Origin: UBA937 sp031549725
Lineage (GTDB): Bacteria; Spirochaetota; Spirochaetia; Treponematales; Breznakiellaceae
Length of the DNA: 64,000 nt
Assembly: GCA_031549725.1 (NCBI GenBank)
Contig: JAVBPH010000022.1
Span: forward strand, 18,956 to 82,955
Direction of reading: 5' to 3'
The notes under the pieces are model-generated. The model did no database searches, was not told where the DNA came from, and was given only the letters and a program-made list of their open reading frames with translations. This document shows positions 27,198 through 36,000 of the stretch, piece after piece. The first letter of the stretch is position 1. Every line of letters begins with the position of its first letter. Both the position numbers and the translations under genes were made by a program.

Positions 27198-27260
27198 TTG
27201 ACATAATAATTGATACAAAATACAATGTTTCTATGAACAGAAACATTGTATTTTGTATCA
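27198..27260 (+). promoter_or_regulatory. Promoter overlapped by a perfect 22-bp palindromic operator
   Basis: TTGACA (27198-27203), a 17-bp spacer and TACAAT (27221-27226) form a near-consensus promoter. Its spacer and -10 box lie inside the left arm of a perfect inverted repeat: 27211-27232 (TGATACAAAATACAATGTTTCT) pairs with 27239-27260 across a 6-base centre. Transcription would start about 27233, so the mRNA contains only the right arm. The palindrome is therefore better read as a DNA-level repressor site than as an RNA hairpin. AAGGAG and the ATG at 27275 follow at once. Confidence 0.75.
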
Positions 27261-27274
27261 TAAGGAGTTATACG

Positions 27275-28258
27275 ATGAAATTGAAAACCGCGGGCCTGCT
27301 TATTTTCGCCGCAGCATTATTTTTTTCCTGCGGAGCCCGGAAAACAGAGAAAACATTAATTGGAATTTCCAAAATTGCCCAGCATGAAGCTCTGGATGCG
27401 ATTGAACAGGGAATTATCGACCGGCTTAAAGAACAGAACATCGATGTACCATACGACCTTCAGAATGCCAACGGGAATGTCAATACCGCTGCACAGATCG
27501 CAAACAAATTCAAAAATGAAAGGGTTTCCGTGGCCGTAGGTATTGCAACACCTGTGGCGGTGGCGCTGGCGAATACCATGAAGGATACTCCGGTGGTTTT
27601 TTCCTGTGTCACCGATCCCATTGCTGCGGGACTAGTATCCCAGCTTGACAAGGGGGAAGGAAATATCACCGGCGTTTCCGATGTTATCCCCACGAAGGAC
27701 CATATTAAATTATTCCAGGAGCTTGCGGGGATTAAAACCCTGGGGTACATTTATACATCATCCGAGGCAAATTCAATTTCATCCCTGAAACTGGTGGAGG
27801 ACGCCTGCAGAACCTACGGCATTGGTCTTGTTACACAGGCAATTTCCACTTCCGCGGAATTAAAGCAGGCAGCGGAAGCTATTGTAAACCGGGTGGACGG
27901 TATTTACCTTACCACCGACAATACCGTCTTTTCCGCTCTGCCAGCGCTGGTCCAGGTATTCGGCGGTGCAAAAAAACCTATTTTTTCCGGGGATGTTACC
28001 GCTGCCATGAACGGAGGCTGCATGATCGCTTCGGGATTTAACTATTACAAGGCGGGACTTGCCACGGGGGATATGATCATCGAAATTCTCAACGGCAAAA
28101 AACCTGCGGATATTCCGGTGAAGGTCCTTACGGATCCTTCCGAGCTGGATTTACTTCTTGATTTGGATGCAGCAAAGAACTGCGGCATAGTAATTCCGGA
28201 AAACTACATCAGTATGGCATCCAAAATTTACAGTGACGGAAAGTTAACGGAAAAGTAA
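27275..28258 (+). CDS. ABC transporter substrate-binding lipoprotein (ABC_sub_bind / TrpX type)
   Basis: The frame opens at 27233, inside the palindrome, but the ATG at 27275 follows AAGGAG and begins a lipoprotein signal with lipobox LFFSCG, so the product has 327 residues. It shows the family patterns EALDAIEQGI, VAVGIATPVAVALAN, DTPVVFSCVTDPIAAGLV and GYIYTSSEANS. Related proteins in other bacteria bind tryptophan, tyrosine or other aromatic or hydrophobic compounds. The ligand here is not known. It leads a three-gene importer and is separated from the permease by a terminator-like hairpin. Confidence 0.88.
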   Translation: MKLKTAGLLIFAAALFFSCGARKTEKTLIGISKIAQHEALDAIEQGIIDRLKEQNIDVPYDLQNANGNVNTAAQIANKFKNERVSVAVGIATPVAVALANTMKDTPVVFSCVTDPIAAGLVSQLDKGEGNITGVSDVIPTKDHIKLFQELAGIKTLGYIYTSSEANSISSLKLVEDACRTYGIGLVTQAISTSAELKQAAEAIVNRVDGIYLTTDNTVFSALPALVQVFGGAKKPIFSGDVTAAMNGGCMIASGFNYYKAGLATGDMIIEILNGKKPADIPVKVLTDPSELDLLLDLDAAKNCGIVIPENYISMASKIYSDGKLTEK

Positions 28259-28299
28259 AACCGGAAAAACCATGGGGCTGATTCCGCATATCCGGACCC

Positions 28300-28342
28300 G
28301 AAACCCGGAACTGTATTTGTCCCGGGTTTCCAAATAATTTTT
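28300..28342 (+). terminator. Terminator/attenuator between binding-protein and permease genes
   Basis: GAAACCCGG (28300-28308) pairs with CCGGGTTTC (28322-28330), and an AAATAATTTTTG tail follows. Partial termination here would give more binding protein than permease, as in the first ABC system of the window. Confidence 0.6.
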
Positions 28343-28360
28343 GCCAACAGGAAACATGCA

Positions 28361-29278
28361 ATGATAACAGGTATTCTTACGGAAGGACTTATTTACAGTA
28401 TTATGGTTCTCGGTGTATTCATAAGTTACAGGGTTCTCAATTTTGCGGACCTCACCGTGGACGGGTCCTTCCCCATGGGTGCGGCGATCATGGCGGTTTT
28501 TCTTACCAGGGGATACCCGCCCCTGGCAGCTTTGGCCTTTGCCTTTTTCGGCGGGACCCTGGCAGGCCTTGTTACGGGATTGATCCATACCCGGCTGAAG
28601 GTCCCGGACCTGCTTTCGGGTATTCTTACCATGACCATGCTTTACTCGATAAACCTGCGGATCATGTCGAACCGGGCCAACGTATCCCTCCTTAGGGTTC
28701 CCACGTTATTTACCCGGTTTGCCGAGGGTATCCCGTTCCTGGAAAGGGATACCGCTATTGTCCTGCTCTGCCTGCTGGTGGTGCTGATTATCAAAGTCCT
28801 GATTGATCTTTTCTTTCATACCGATTACGGGTTATCCCTGGGGGCCCTGGGGGCAAATCCCCAGCTGGTAATTTCCCAGGGAATGAACCCGGACCTGCTT
28901 AAGATCAGCGGTATCTGCCTTTCCAACGGGCTTGTGGCGGTGGCAGGTTCCTTTGCGGCGATGTACCAGGGTTTTGCGGATGTGGCCCTGGGGAGCGGCA
29001 TGATTGTATCGGGACTGGCATCATTGATGGTGGGGGAATTCCTGATCAGGTCAAACCGGATTGGCATACTAACCCTGCGGGTAATTTTTGGTTCCATCCT
29101 TTACAGGGGACTCATGTACCTGGCCCGCAACTACGGGTACCGCATCAATATGACCGCCAATGACCTGCAGCTCATCACGGGAATACTTATCATCATCTGC
29201 ATCTTTATTTCCAAAAAGGGATGGCTGAATAATGTATACCGTAAAAAAGCTCTTAAGGCCGGGAGGAAACCAGAATGA
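28361..29278 (+). CDS. ABC transporter permease (COG4120 type)
   Basis: The 305-residue protein has about eight membrane helices. It begins ITGILTEGLIYSIMVLGVFIS and shows VLNFADLTVDGSFPMGAAI, a family stretch that lines the permeation path. A cytoplasmic coupling loop is seen around GALGANPQLVISQGMNPDLL. The ATG at 28361 follows AGGAAACATGCA. Its last codons overlap the ATPase gene by four bases. This permease group always travels with ABC_sub_bind proteins and a COG1101 ATPase, as here. Confidence 0.87.
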   Translation: MITGILTEGLIYSIMVLGVFISYRVLNFADLTVDGSFPMGAAIMAVFLTRGYPPLAALAFAFFGGTLAGLVTGLIHTRLKVPDLLSGILTMTMLYSINLRIMSNRANVSLLRVPTLFTRFAEGIPFLERDTAIVLLCLLVVLIIKVLIDLFFHTDYGLSLGALGANPQLVISQGMNPDLLKISGICLSNGLVAVAGSFAAMYQGFADVALGSGMIVSGLASLMVGEFLIRSNRIGILTLRVIFGSILYRGLMYLARNYGYRINMTANDLQLITGILIIICIFISKKGWLNNVYRKKALKAGRKPE

Positions 29279-30084
29279 TCACCATAAAAAATCTTGGGGT
29301 TGTTTTTTCTTCCGGAACCCCCGATGAAAATATTGTGCTGAAAAATTTGGGACTGTTTGTTAAGCAGGAGGATTTCATTACCCTGATTGGTTCCAACGGT
29401 GCGGGTAAATCAACGCTGTTTAATGCTATTGCGGGAACCATAATTCCCAATGCGGGACAAATTATTATCGAAAACCCGGAAACAAAAATCACCCGGGATA
29501 TCACCAGGGACCCGGAGTACAAACGGGCCCGGTATATCGGCCGGATTTTCCAGAACCCGCTGATGGGAACCGCCGGCAAAATGACCCTGGCCGACAATAT
29601 GATGATCTGCCTTAAAAAGGGATATAAAGGATTAAAGATCAGCCTTAATAAAACCATGAAGGATTATTTCCGGGACAAGCTCCGGATCCTGGACATGGGA
29701 CTGGAAAACCGCCTGAATGATAATGTGGAGTTATTTTCCGGCGGCCAGCGGCAGGCATTAACCCTGCTGATGACGGTTTTGTCAAAACCAAGCCTGCTGC
29801 TCCTGGATGAACATACCGCGGCCCTGGATCCCAGGAATGCGGAACTCATCATGGAACTGACATTGCGGTTTGCGTCGGAATATAATCTTACGGTAATGAT
29901 GATCACCCACAATATCGGCCATGCGCTGCAATTCGGCAACCGCCTGGTAATGATGGACCAGGGAGATATTATCCTGGATATTAATGCGGAAGAAAAAGCA
30001 AAACTTGAAGCGGACGACATTGTTCAGCGTTTCCGGGATATTAAAAAACAGGAACTCCTGAATGATGAGATGCTGCTCCGGTAA
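29275..30084 (+). CDS. ABC transporter ATPase (COG1101 type)
   Basis: This 269-residue ATPase has Walker A GSNGAGKST near residue 39, a Q-loop around RIFQNPLMGT, signature FSGGQRQAL, Walker B LLLLDEHTAALD and the switch His in MMITHNIGHAL. Walker B has EHT in place of the common EPT, which is normal for this subfamily. It overlaps the permease gene by four bases and completes the importer begun at 27275. Confidence 0.9.
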   Translation: MITIKNLGVVFSSGTPDENIVLKNLGLFVKQEDFITLIGSNGAGKSTLFNAIAGTIIPNAGQIIIENPETKITRDITRDPEYKRARYIGRIFQNPLMGTAGKMTLADNMMICLKKGYKGLKISLNKTMKDYFRDKLRILDMGLENRLNDNVELFSGGQRQALTLLMTVLSKPSLLLLDEHTAALDPRNAELIMELTLRFASEYNLTVMMITHNIGHALQFGNRLVMMDQGDIILDINAEEKAKLEADDIVQRFRDIKKQELLNDEMLLR

Positions 30085-30205
30085 GTATCAGCGATTCTTT
30101 TGAAACATGAAGCTCCCGGATGATGCTATTCTTTTCCTGTCTCTGATTTGTCCTCATATATCTGCATACCCTGGGATTTTGATAAACCGCAGAAACCCGT
30201 TTCCT

Positions 30206-31036
30206 CTATTTGGTTTCAGGATTTACCTGCCCTGCGGGAGCGGCGGGTGCTGATTCGGGAAAGCAGAAATCAAGGGCCCGTTTAAGGGCTTCATCAAAAA
30301 AATACCAGTCATGATTCCCGGAAAATTCTTCATAGTTTATACCGATGGACAGTTGTTTCATTTCATCGTTAAACCGTCGGTTGTAATCCAGCAGACTGTC
30401 CTCGGTTCCGCAGGAAACATATATTTCAGGATACGACGGGGCATCCCGCATTTTCTCCGCCAGATAAAGCAGTTCCGCTTCCGGTTTCCAGGTAAACCGT
30501 TCCCCGAAGGCTGAACGCAGATCGTTAATAAACTGCCTGCCCCACCGGGCAATATATTCCCTTGTGTTGCCGTATTCATTTAATTCAGCGAGAAAATCCT
30601 TAAGAAACAGCGGACCCGGCGCCAGGGCGCAGCATGCCTTATACTGGTTCGGACGGGTAAAGGCACATTTCAGCGCACCATATCCGCCCATGGAAAAACC
30701 CATAACGAAGGTATCATCGGCCTTGGAGGAAATATTAAAAACATTTTTGCAGATCCTGGGCAGTTCCCCGGAAACATAACTAAAATATTTCTGTCCGTAC
30801 ACCATATCGGTATAAAAACTTCTCCCTGCTTCCGGCATAATAAATATACAATGGTATTTGTTTGCATAGGCCGGCAGCATGGTATAATCAACAATACTCG
30901 CATTATTGCCGCATATTCCATGAAGAAGATATGCTGTTTTCCATGGAGTTTTTTTGCTGAAATTATTGGGTACAACTATGGTTATACCCGTATCCATTTC
31001 AAGCATTTTAGAGAAAACATGTCCTCTCAATATCAT
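30206..31036 (-). CDS. Alpha/beta hydrolase of the esterase (esterase D / CE1-like) family
   Basis: The ATG at 31036 follows GGAG and begins MILRGHVFSKMLEM, giving 276 residues; the longer frame to 31066 lacks a ribosome site. The fold is clear from PWKTAYLLHGICGN (oxyanion region), the nucleophile elbow GFSMGG, an Asp in CGTEDSLLDYN and His in SGNHDWYFFDEAL. No signal peptide is present, so it is cytoplasmic. The family includes S-formylglutathione hydrolase-like, acetyl-xylan and feruloyl esterases. The exact ester is not known. It is transcribed towards the ABC importer genes. Confidence 0.85.
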   Translation of the reverse strand: MILRGHVFSKMLEMDTGITIVVPNNFSKKTPWKTAYLLHGICGNNASIVDYTMLPAYANKYHCIFIMPEAGRSFYTDMVYGQKYFSYVSGELPRICKNVFNISSKADDTFVMGFSMGGYGALKCAFTRPNQYKACCALAPGPLFLKDFLAELNEYGNTREYIARWGRQFINDLRSAFGERFTWKPEAELLYLAEKMRDAPSYPEIYVSCGTEDSLLDYNRRFNDEMKQLSIGINYEEFSGNHDWYFFDEALKRALDFCFPESAPAAPAGQVNPETK

Positions 31037-31058
31037 GGGGAGCTCCTTTCTTATATTA

Positions 31059-31197
31059 GGGAACAACTAAAAACTTCAGTTTTTAGTAGTTTTCCTTAGA
31101 TGTACCATGGAGAAACTTTTTTATTTCGTTATAGATGAAGAAATAAAAATTTCTCCGGGGGCACCTCTAAAAATCCAACCGAGTTTTTAGAGGTGCC
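31059..31197. repeat. Two family C hairpins
   Basis: One hairpin at 31059-31096 has AAAACTTCAGTTTT at its apex. A second at 31160-31197 has GGCACCTCTAAAAA/TTTTTAGAGGTGCC arms and the apex TCCAACCGAG, which links it to the apex of the third hairpin in the 142-bp element (CTAACCGAG). Both lie in the 503-bp gap upstream of the esterase and TolC genes. Confidence 0.6.
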
Positions 31198-31277
31198 ATT
31201 ATTCTATATCTCCGGAGTAAATATGTGAACCTCCAAAAGAGTATCCGCGGGATTAAATTATGTTTAAGCATGTTCTT

Positions 31278-31351
31278 CACGGGTCCCTTCGATGCTTAGA
31301 GAGCCCCAGGGACCGGGAGTTCCCGGTGGTTGAGGCTCCCGAAACCACCTG
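31278..31351 (+). repeat. Family A palindromic repeat
   Basis: A full copy, with GGTCCCTTCGATGCTTAGAG in the first hairpin and the standard GGTGGTTGAGGCTCCCGAAACCACC in the second. It falls inside a long spurious open frame upstream of the TolC gene, which is why that frame should not be taken as the gene start. Confidence 0.75.
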
Positions 31352-31539
31352 CAGATACGGGTTTATTCTTCATTGAGCCCCGAGGGTCTTATGGTATTTG
31401 CAAAAAACAAATATTTATGAAGCCATCTTTATTATCTATGGAGATCCAGGGTCTTGTCCTCACCAGATATATAGGATATTGTTTTTCTGGAAAAAACTGG
31501 CCGCGCATGCATCCGCAGCGGCCATTAAAGCTTTTATTC

Positions 31540-33003
31540 ATGAAATGGTATCAGGTGATTCGGAAAACATTCTTTTTTATTTTTCTCTTAATGTGTGGTT
31601 TTTCCTGCGGACTTTTTGCTGAGGAAGTTAAAAGCTATGAAACTCTGCTGACGGGATATCAGAAACTCGCCCCGGAACGGACTAAGCTGGATATCCTGAA
31701 AGAAATGGCAGCCATTGATCTGCAAAGGTTCGCAGCTGAAACGGGTCTGTCCTTTTCGGTTCATTCGGGGGATACGGTTTTCAATTTTTCATCCTCCGAT
31801 CTGTATATTAATACCGAACCGGGAATTGAAATGAACATCCCCGGTTTCAGGGATACCAGCGCGTCCCTGAAGGTACCGCTGCAAACGGTGAATGGTGCGG
31901 ATACGCAATATGGTTTGGACCTGTCCCTCAAAACCGGACTTATAAGCAGGCGGACCATTACGCACCAGGCGGGGATGGAAGAAAAGAAGCGGGTCTTTAT
32001 CAAAACCCTGAGGGACATTGAATTGTGGGAACTGGCTGCGGAAATAGAATTCTGCCGGATCCTGCAGGAGCTTCTCACGTATCAGAATACCATGCTCGAA
32101 GCCCAGGGGGATATGCTCCTGGCGTTTTATGATTTGGAGGAAAAGCGGGTACAGGGATATGGTACTTCCAGTGTGGTCCTGCGGACCGCGGAACTAAAAC
32201 TCAAAACCAGGGAACGGGAACTGCTGGAAGCCCAGAGAAACCTGGCGGTGGTTCTTGAGGAATTTGCCAGGGACTGCGGTGTACCCCAGGCGGGAATCCC
32301 GGCTTCTATACCCGAAGAAAAGTTGATATCCATATTGTCGTTTAATCCTGAACAGTTTGCGGAACTGGACGATGCCCGGTGGATATATAAAGAAAACAGC
32401 CTTATCAGAAAAGCCGCAAACAAACAGGTTCTGCTGGATGGTACAGCGGGTTATTCCTGGACCAGTTCATCCTTCGGGAGGAACAACAGTTTTCTGAGCC
32501 ATGAAGGATCCGCGGTGAACGGTGGCCTGGGGTTAAACATCAATGAAAGCACCCTCTATGCGGGGGTTTCGGTTCCCCTGGAAAATCCTTCGGAACCTAC
32601 CCTGACCGTAGCATTCAGCTGGAGGCCATGGGGATCAATTATTTCAAAACTGGATAAACAGCTCCGTTCCCTGGAGGCCTCCAGGGAACTGGAAAATATT
32701 GCCCAGGCGGAACGTACTTACAGGGATTTGGTAATTCAATTTAACCGGAAGAAGGGAAACCTGGAATGGCAGCAGTCGGTCTATGACGAGGAAGCGGAAC
32801 TGTACCGGCAGAATGCGGAAGAACAGAAGCGGTGGTTTGACCAGGGCATCATCCGCCAGACGGATTACCTGGATGCCCAAACGGATTATCTTCTGTCCCT
32901 GAACCGGGTACTTTCCGCCAGCATTGAACGGAGACTTTACAATCTTGAGGTAAAATCCCTTTTTATACCCCAGACAACCGAGGAGTATCAAAATGAAAAA
33001 TAG
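31540..33003 (+). CDS. TolC family outer-membrane efflux protein
   Basis: The open frame runs back to 31330 through a family A repeat. The real start is most likely the ATG at 31540, which begins a signal peptide (MKWYQVIRKTFFFIFLLMCG, ending GLFAEE), although its ribosome site is weak. The 487-residue product has long helical stretches with heptad patterns, at about residues 150-250 and 370-460, and beta strands in between, as in the TolC family. The next gene overlaps its end by 11 bases. With the adaptor and MacB-type ATPase and permease it forms a complete export route across both membranes. Confidence 0.8.
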   Translation: MKWYQVIRKTFFFIFLLMCGFSCGLFAEEVKSYETLLTGYQKLAPERTKLDILKEMAAIDLQRFAAETGLSFSVHSGDTVFNFSSSDLYINTEPGIEMNIPGFRDTSASLKVPLQTVNGADTQYGLDLSLKTGLISRRTITHQAGMEEKKRVFIKTLRDIELWELAAEIEFCRILQELLTYQNTMLEAQGDMLLAFYDLEEKRVQGYGTSSVVLRTAELKLKTRERELLEAQRNLAVVLEEFARDCGVPQAGIPASIPEEKLISILSFNPEQFAELDDARWIYKENSLIRKAANKQVLLDGTAGYSWTSSSFGRNNSFLSHEGSAVNGGLGLNINESTLYAGVSVPLENPSEPTLTVAFSWRPWGSIISKLDKQLRSLEASRELENIAQAERTYRDLVIQFNRKKGNLEWQQSVYDEEAELYRQNAEEQKRWFDQGIIRQTDYLDAQTDYLLSLNRVLSASIERRLYNLEVKSLFIPQTTEEYQNEK

Positions 33004-33988
33004 TCATAACAAAAATCAGGGTAAAAAAAAGATAAGGATTATTGTTCCGGTGGTCATAATCGTTATTGCTGCGGGGGTTGGAATCTTTTTCTTTCTGAGA
33101 TCAAAAAAATCTCCGGAAAATGTTACATACTATACCGTTAAGAATGAGGTTTACCGGAACATTATCGAGATATCCGGGAATATCAAGGCGGCCCAGGAAC
33201 AGAAAATTCAGGCTGCCGGAGACGGAACGGTTGAGGAAGTATATGTCAAACAGGGGGACCGGGTAAAAAAAGGAACCCTGCTTTTCCGCCTGGAAGATTC
33301 GAATGAAAGGTTTAACCTTGCAAATCATGAATTCCTGATGAACCAGGAAAAAATAAACGGTTCATCCGCAAAACTGGCCCTCATGGAAAAACAGAAGGAA
33401 GTGTATATGAAGAACATCGAAGACCGGAGGCTCATTGCCCGGTTTGACGGAATCATAGGACAGCTTTCCCTTTCCGGCGGGGATTATGCCAAGGCCCAGG
33501 ATGTGTTCGGATATCTCATTGACCGGAGTTATCTGAAATCCACCGTGGAAGTTGTGGAAACCGACGCCCTCCGGCTTAAGGCAGGACAAAGGGTAATACT
33601 GAAATTCCCCGCATATCCCGACCTTACGGTGGAGGCGGTGGTAGTTTCCTACCCCACGGTGGGCCGCATCACATCCCGGGGAGCTACGGTTCTGGATACG
33701 GAAATCCGCATTGATAATCCTCCGGATGAAATTCTCCCGGGGTATTCATTTACCGGAGAAATCATCAGCGGGGAAGATGAGGAAGTTCTCATTGTCGAAT
33801 CAGGGGCAATAGCCTACCGGAACGGCCAGGCCTATGCGGAAAAAGCCGCCGGAGAAAAAACAAATGAAGTGGAGGTGGAGGTCATTCCCTTTGGAAGAAA
33901 TCTGGTCCGGGTTTTGTCGGGCCTTGCCGCGGGGGATACCGTAAAAAGCCAGGAACGCGTTGATCCGCGGATGGGGATGATGTACTGA
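32993..33988 (+). CDS. Periplasmic adaptor (membrane fusion protein) of the export operon
   Basis: The 331-residue protein has a basic start and one membrane helix at about residues 15-35, then a lipoyl-like half motif (IKAAQEQKIQAAGDGTVEEV, VKQGDRVKKGTLLFRLED). A short helical hairpin is followed by the second lipoyl half (RRLIARFDGIIGQLSLSGGD) and beta-barrel/membrane-proximal domains. This is the HlyD/MacA pattern, with a rather short hairpin. It overlaps the TolC-type gene by 11 bases and the ATPase gene by one. Confidence 0.87.
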   Translation: MKNSHNKNQGKKKIRIIVPVVIIVIAAGVGIFFFLRSKKSPENVTYYTVKNEVYRNIIEISGNIKAAQEQKIQAAGDGTVEEVYVKQGDRVKKGTLLFRLEDSNERFNLANHEFLMNQEKINGSSAKLALMEKQKEVYMKNIEDRRLIARFDGIIGQLSLSGGDYAKAQDVFGYLIDRSYLKSTVEVVETDALRLKAGQRVILKFPAYPDLTVEAVVVSYPTVGRITSRGATVLDTEIRIDNPPDEILPGYSFTGEIISGEDEEVLIVESGAIAYRNGQAYAEKAAGEKTNEVEVEVIPFGRNLVRVLSGLAAGDTVKSQERVDPRMGMMY

Positions 33989-34674
33989 TGCCGGATCCTT
34001 TGGTGATACTTCAGGATATCCATAAAACCTATTTCATGGGTGAGAGTGAAGTTCATGCCCTGGCGGGTGTTTCCTTTTCCATAAACCAGGGGGAATATGT
34101 TTCTATCATGGGGCCCTCAGGATCGGGGAAATCCACATGTATGAATATGATAGGCTGCCTGGACCGTCCCACATCGGGGGATATCCTCATCAACCAGATT
34201 AATACATCCCGGATGTCCGAAACGGAACTGGCCCTGGTACGGAATAAAACCATCGGGTTTGTGTTTCAGCAGTACCACCTGATCACCAACATGACGGTTC
34301 TGGAAAATGTGATGCTGCCCCTGCGGTACCAGGGTTTAACGGTCCATGAACGGCGGGACCGGGCCAGGGATATCCTGGAACGGATTGGCCTGGGGGACCG
34401 GTTCAAACATCTGCCCCATGAACTTTCGGGAGGCCAGAAGCAGCGGACCGCCATTGCCCGGGCAGCGGTGACGGGTCCCGCAATTATCCTCGCGGATGAA
34501 CCCACCGGGTCCCTGGACACCGGAACAGGCCAGTCGGTGATTGACCTTTTTGGGGAAATCAACCGGGCGGGAACTACTATTATCATTGTCACCCATGATC
34601 CTGATATTGGAAATGCCGCGCCCCGGCGCATTCATATCCGGGACGGAAAAATCTGGGGGGATGAACATGTTTGA
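33988..34674 (+). CDS. MacB/LolD-type ABC export ATPase
   Basis: This 228-residue ATPase has Walker A GPSGSGKST near residue 43, Q-loop VFQQYHLI, signature LSGGQKQR and Walker B IILADEPTG followed by SLDTGTG. These are the marks of the MacB/LolD group. The ATG at 33988 overlaps the adaptor stop (ATGA type). In MacB itself the ATPase and permease are one chain; here they are two genes, as is common in many other phyla. Confidence 0.92.
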   Translation: MPDPLVILQDIHKTYFMGESEVHALAGVSFSINQGEYVSIMGPSGSGKSTCMNMIGCLDRPTSGDILINQINTSRMSETELALVRNKTIGFVFQQYHLITNMTVLENVMLPLRYQGLTVHERRDRARDILERIGLGDRFKHLPHELSGGQKQRTAIARAAVTGPAIILADEPTGSLDTGTGQSVIDLFGEINRAGTTIIIVTHDPDIGNAAPRRIHIRDGKIWGDEHV

Positions 34675-35857
34675 AGATTTTACCAACGCCCTTCGGAATT
34701 TTATATCAAACAAAACCAGGACGCTCCTTTCACTCCTGGGAATCATCATAGGGGTTGCCTCGGTTATTATGGTTACCACCATCGGCCTTGGAGCAACCGA
34801 AGATGTTAAGCGGGCTTTTGGTTCTTCCGGCCTGGATATTGTGGAGGTCATGCCCGGCTGGTCCCTGAGAAGGACCAGCGAAATTGAATTCAACGAAAAC
34901 TTCAGGAATGAACTGCAGTCTTCCATCAAAGGGATAAAAAATATTTTTTACATTAATGAAACCGGAGGGCATCTCAGACGGGGAGATCTGGATCTTGGAT
35001 TGAGTATTAAAGCGGTGGAGCCCGGATATTTTGATATGATGTCCATCAAACTTGATTATGGCCGTTTTTTCACAAACTCCGAGCAGGTCCAGGGAATTCA
35101 GAAAATCATCCTTGGTACGGATGCGGCCCGGTATCTTTTTCCCGAAGGAAAGGCGGTTGGAAAAACCCTGACCCTTCAATTGGATGAGTACCAGCTGGGT
35201 TTTGAAGTAATTGGTGTGCTGGAGCTTTCTGAAAGCATCGGATTTGAAAGTCCCGATCAAAATGCCTTTATTCCCCGGGCGGTATACTCCGGAAAAATCA
35301 CCCCCAATCCCAGGGCCAGCAGGGTTCTTATTCAGGCGTATAACCAGAACATTACCCCCCGGATCCAGAGGGATATTGAACAATGGGCCGCTGAAAAAAC
35401 CGGAAACCCCCAGGCACTATATATATTTTCCATGCAGTCCATTCTGGACCAGTACAACCAGATTACCGGGTCACTTAACCTGCTGCTCACGGGTATTGCG
35501 GGGATCTCCCTCCTGGTTGGGGGAATCGGGATAATGAATATCATGATTGTTACCGTCACCGAACGGAAAAAGGAAATAGGAATCAGAAAGGCACTGGGGG
35601 CAAGTCCGGGAGCTATCAGGATGCAGTTTCTGGTGGAATCCTCCACTATTACCCTGCTGGGCGGAATTGCCGGAATTCTCCTGGGGCTGTTCCTCAGTTT
35701 TATTGTGGTAAAAACCCTGAATTGGCCTTTCATTATCCGGTGGATAAACTGTTTTGCCGCGTTTATTTTTTCTGCGGTGGTGGGTATTTTTTTCGGACTC
35801 CATCCGGCCATGCGGGCCGCCCGGCTCGACCCGGTGGAAGCATTGGGCGGGGAATGA
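34667..35857 (+). CDS. MacB-type ABC export permease
   Basis: The frame opens at 34541, but the GGGGG ribosome site at 34655-34660 fits the ATG at 34667 (an ATG at 34661 is also possible). This gives about 396 residues starting MFEDFTNALRNF. It has an N-terminal helix (TLLSLLGIIIGVASVIMV), a large extracytoplasmic domain of about 220 residues, and three C-terminal helices with GIMNIMIVTVTERKKEIGIRKALGA, the family's coupling-helix motif. The end reads MRAARLDPVEALGGE, also typical. It pairs with the ATPase just upstream. Confidence 0.9.
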   Translation: MFEDFTNALRNFISNKTRTLLSLLGIIIGVASVIMVTTIGLGATEDVKRAFGSSGLDIVEVMPGWSLRRTSEIEFNENFRNELQSSIKGIKNIFYINETGGHLRRGDLDLGLSIKAVEPGYFDMMSIKLDYGRFFTNSEQVQGIQKIILGTDAARYLFPEGKAVGKTLTLQLDEYQLGFEVIGVLELSESIGFESPDQNAFIPRAVYSGKITPNPRASRVLIQAYNQNITPRIQRDIEQWAAEKTGNPQALYIFSMQSILDQYNQITGSLNLLLTGIAGISLLVGGIGIMNIMIVTVTERKKEIGIRKALGASPGAIRMQFLVESSTITLLGGIAGILLGLFLSFIVVKTLNWPFIIRWINCFAAFIFSAVVGIFFGLHPAMRAARLDPVEALGGE

Positions 35858-35863
35858 AACTCC

Positions 35864-35920
35864 CTGCGGGGAGGTTCGTTCGAGGGGAAATTTATAATAC
35901 CGTCTGGTTTAACCAGACTT
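35864..35920. repeat. Family B piece with GTCTGGTTTAACCAGAC palindrome
   Basis: GCGGGGAGGTTCGTTCGAGGG, then TTATAATACCGTCTGG, match, in scrambled order and orientation, pieces at 41420-41445 and 41509-41536. A perfect 17-bp palindrome (35902-35918) closes it. It follows the MacB permease stop and may end that transcript. Confidence 0.5.
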
Positions 35921-35960
35921 CCGAATAAAAGCCATTTTAGAAAGTAATCAGCCCCCGGGC

Positions 35961-35988
35961 AGAAAAAAAGCAGCCCCTCCGGGCTGCC
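35961..35988 (-). terminator. Intrinsic terminator of the rnf operon
   Basis: GCAGCCC and GGGCTGC form a tight 7-bp stem with a 4-base loop (35970-35987). On the minus strand it is followed by seven U residues. It lies 13 bases after the rnfB stop. Confidence 0.9.
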
Positions 35989-36000
35989 TGAAATTAATTT

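Noticed and set aside
31330..31539. Extended N-terminus of the TolC-type protein
   Set aside because: The extension runs through a family A palindromic repeat and has no signal peptide. The ATG at 31540 starts a proper one.
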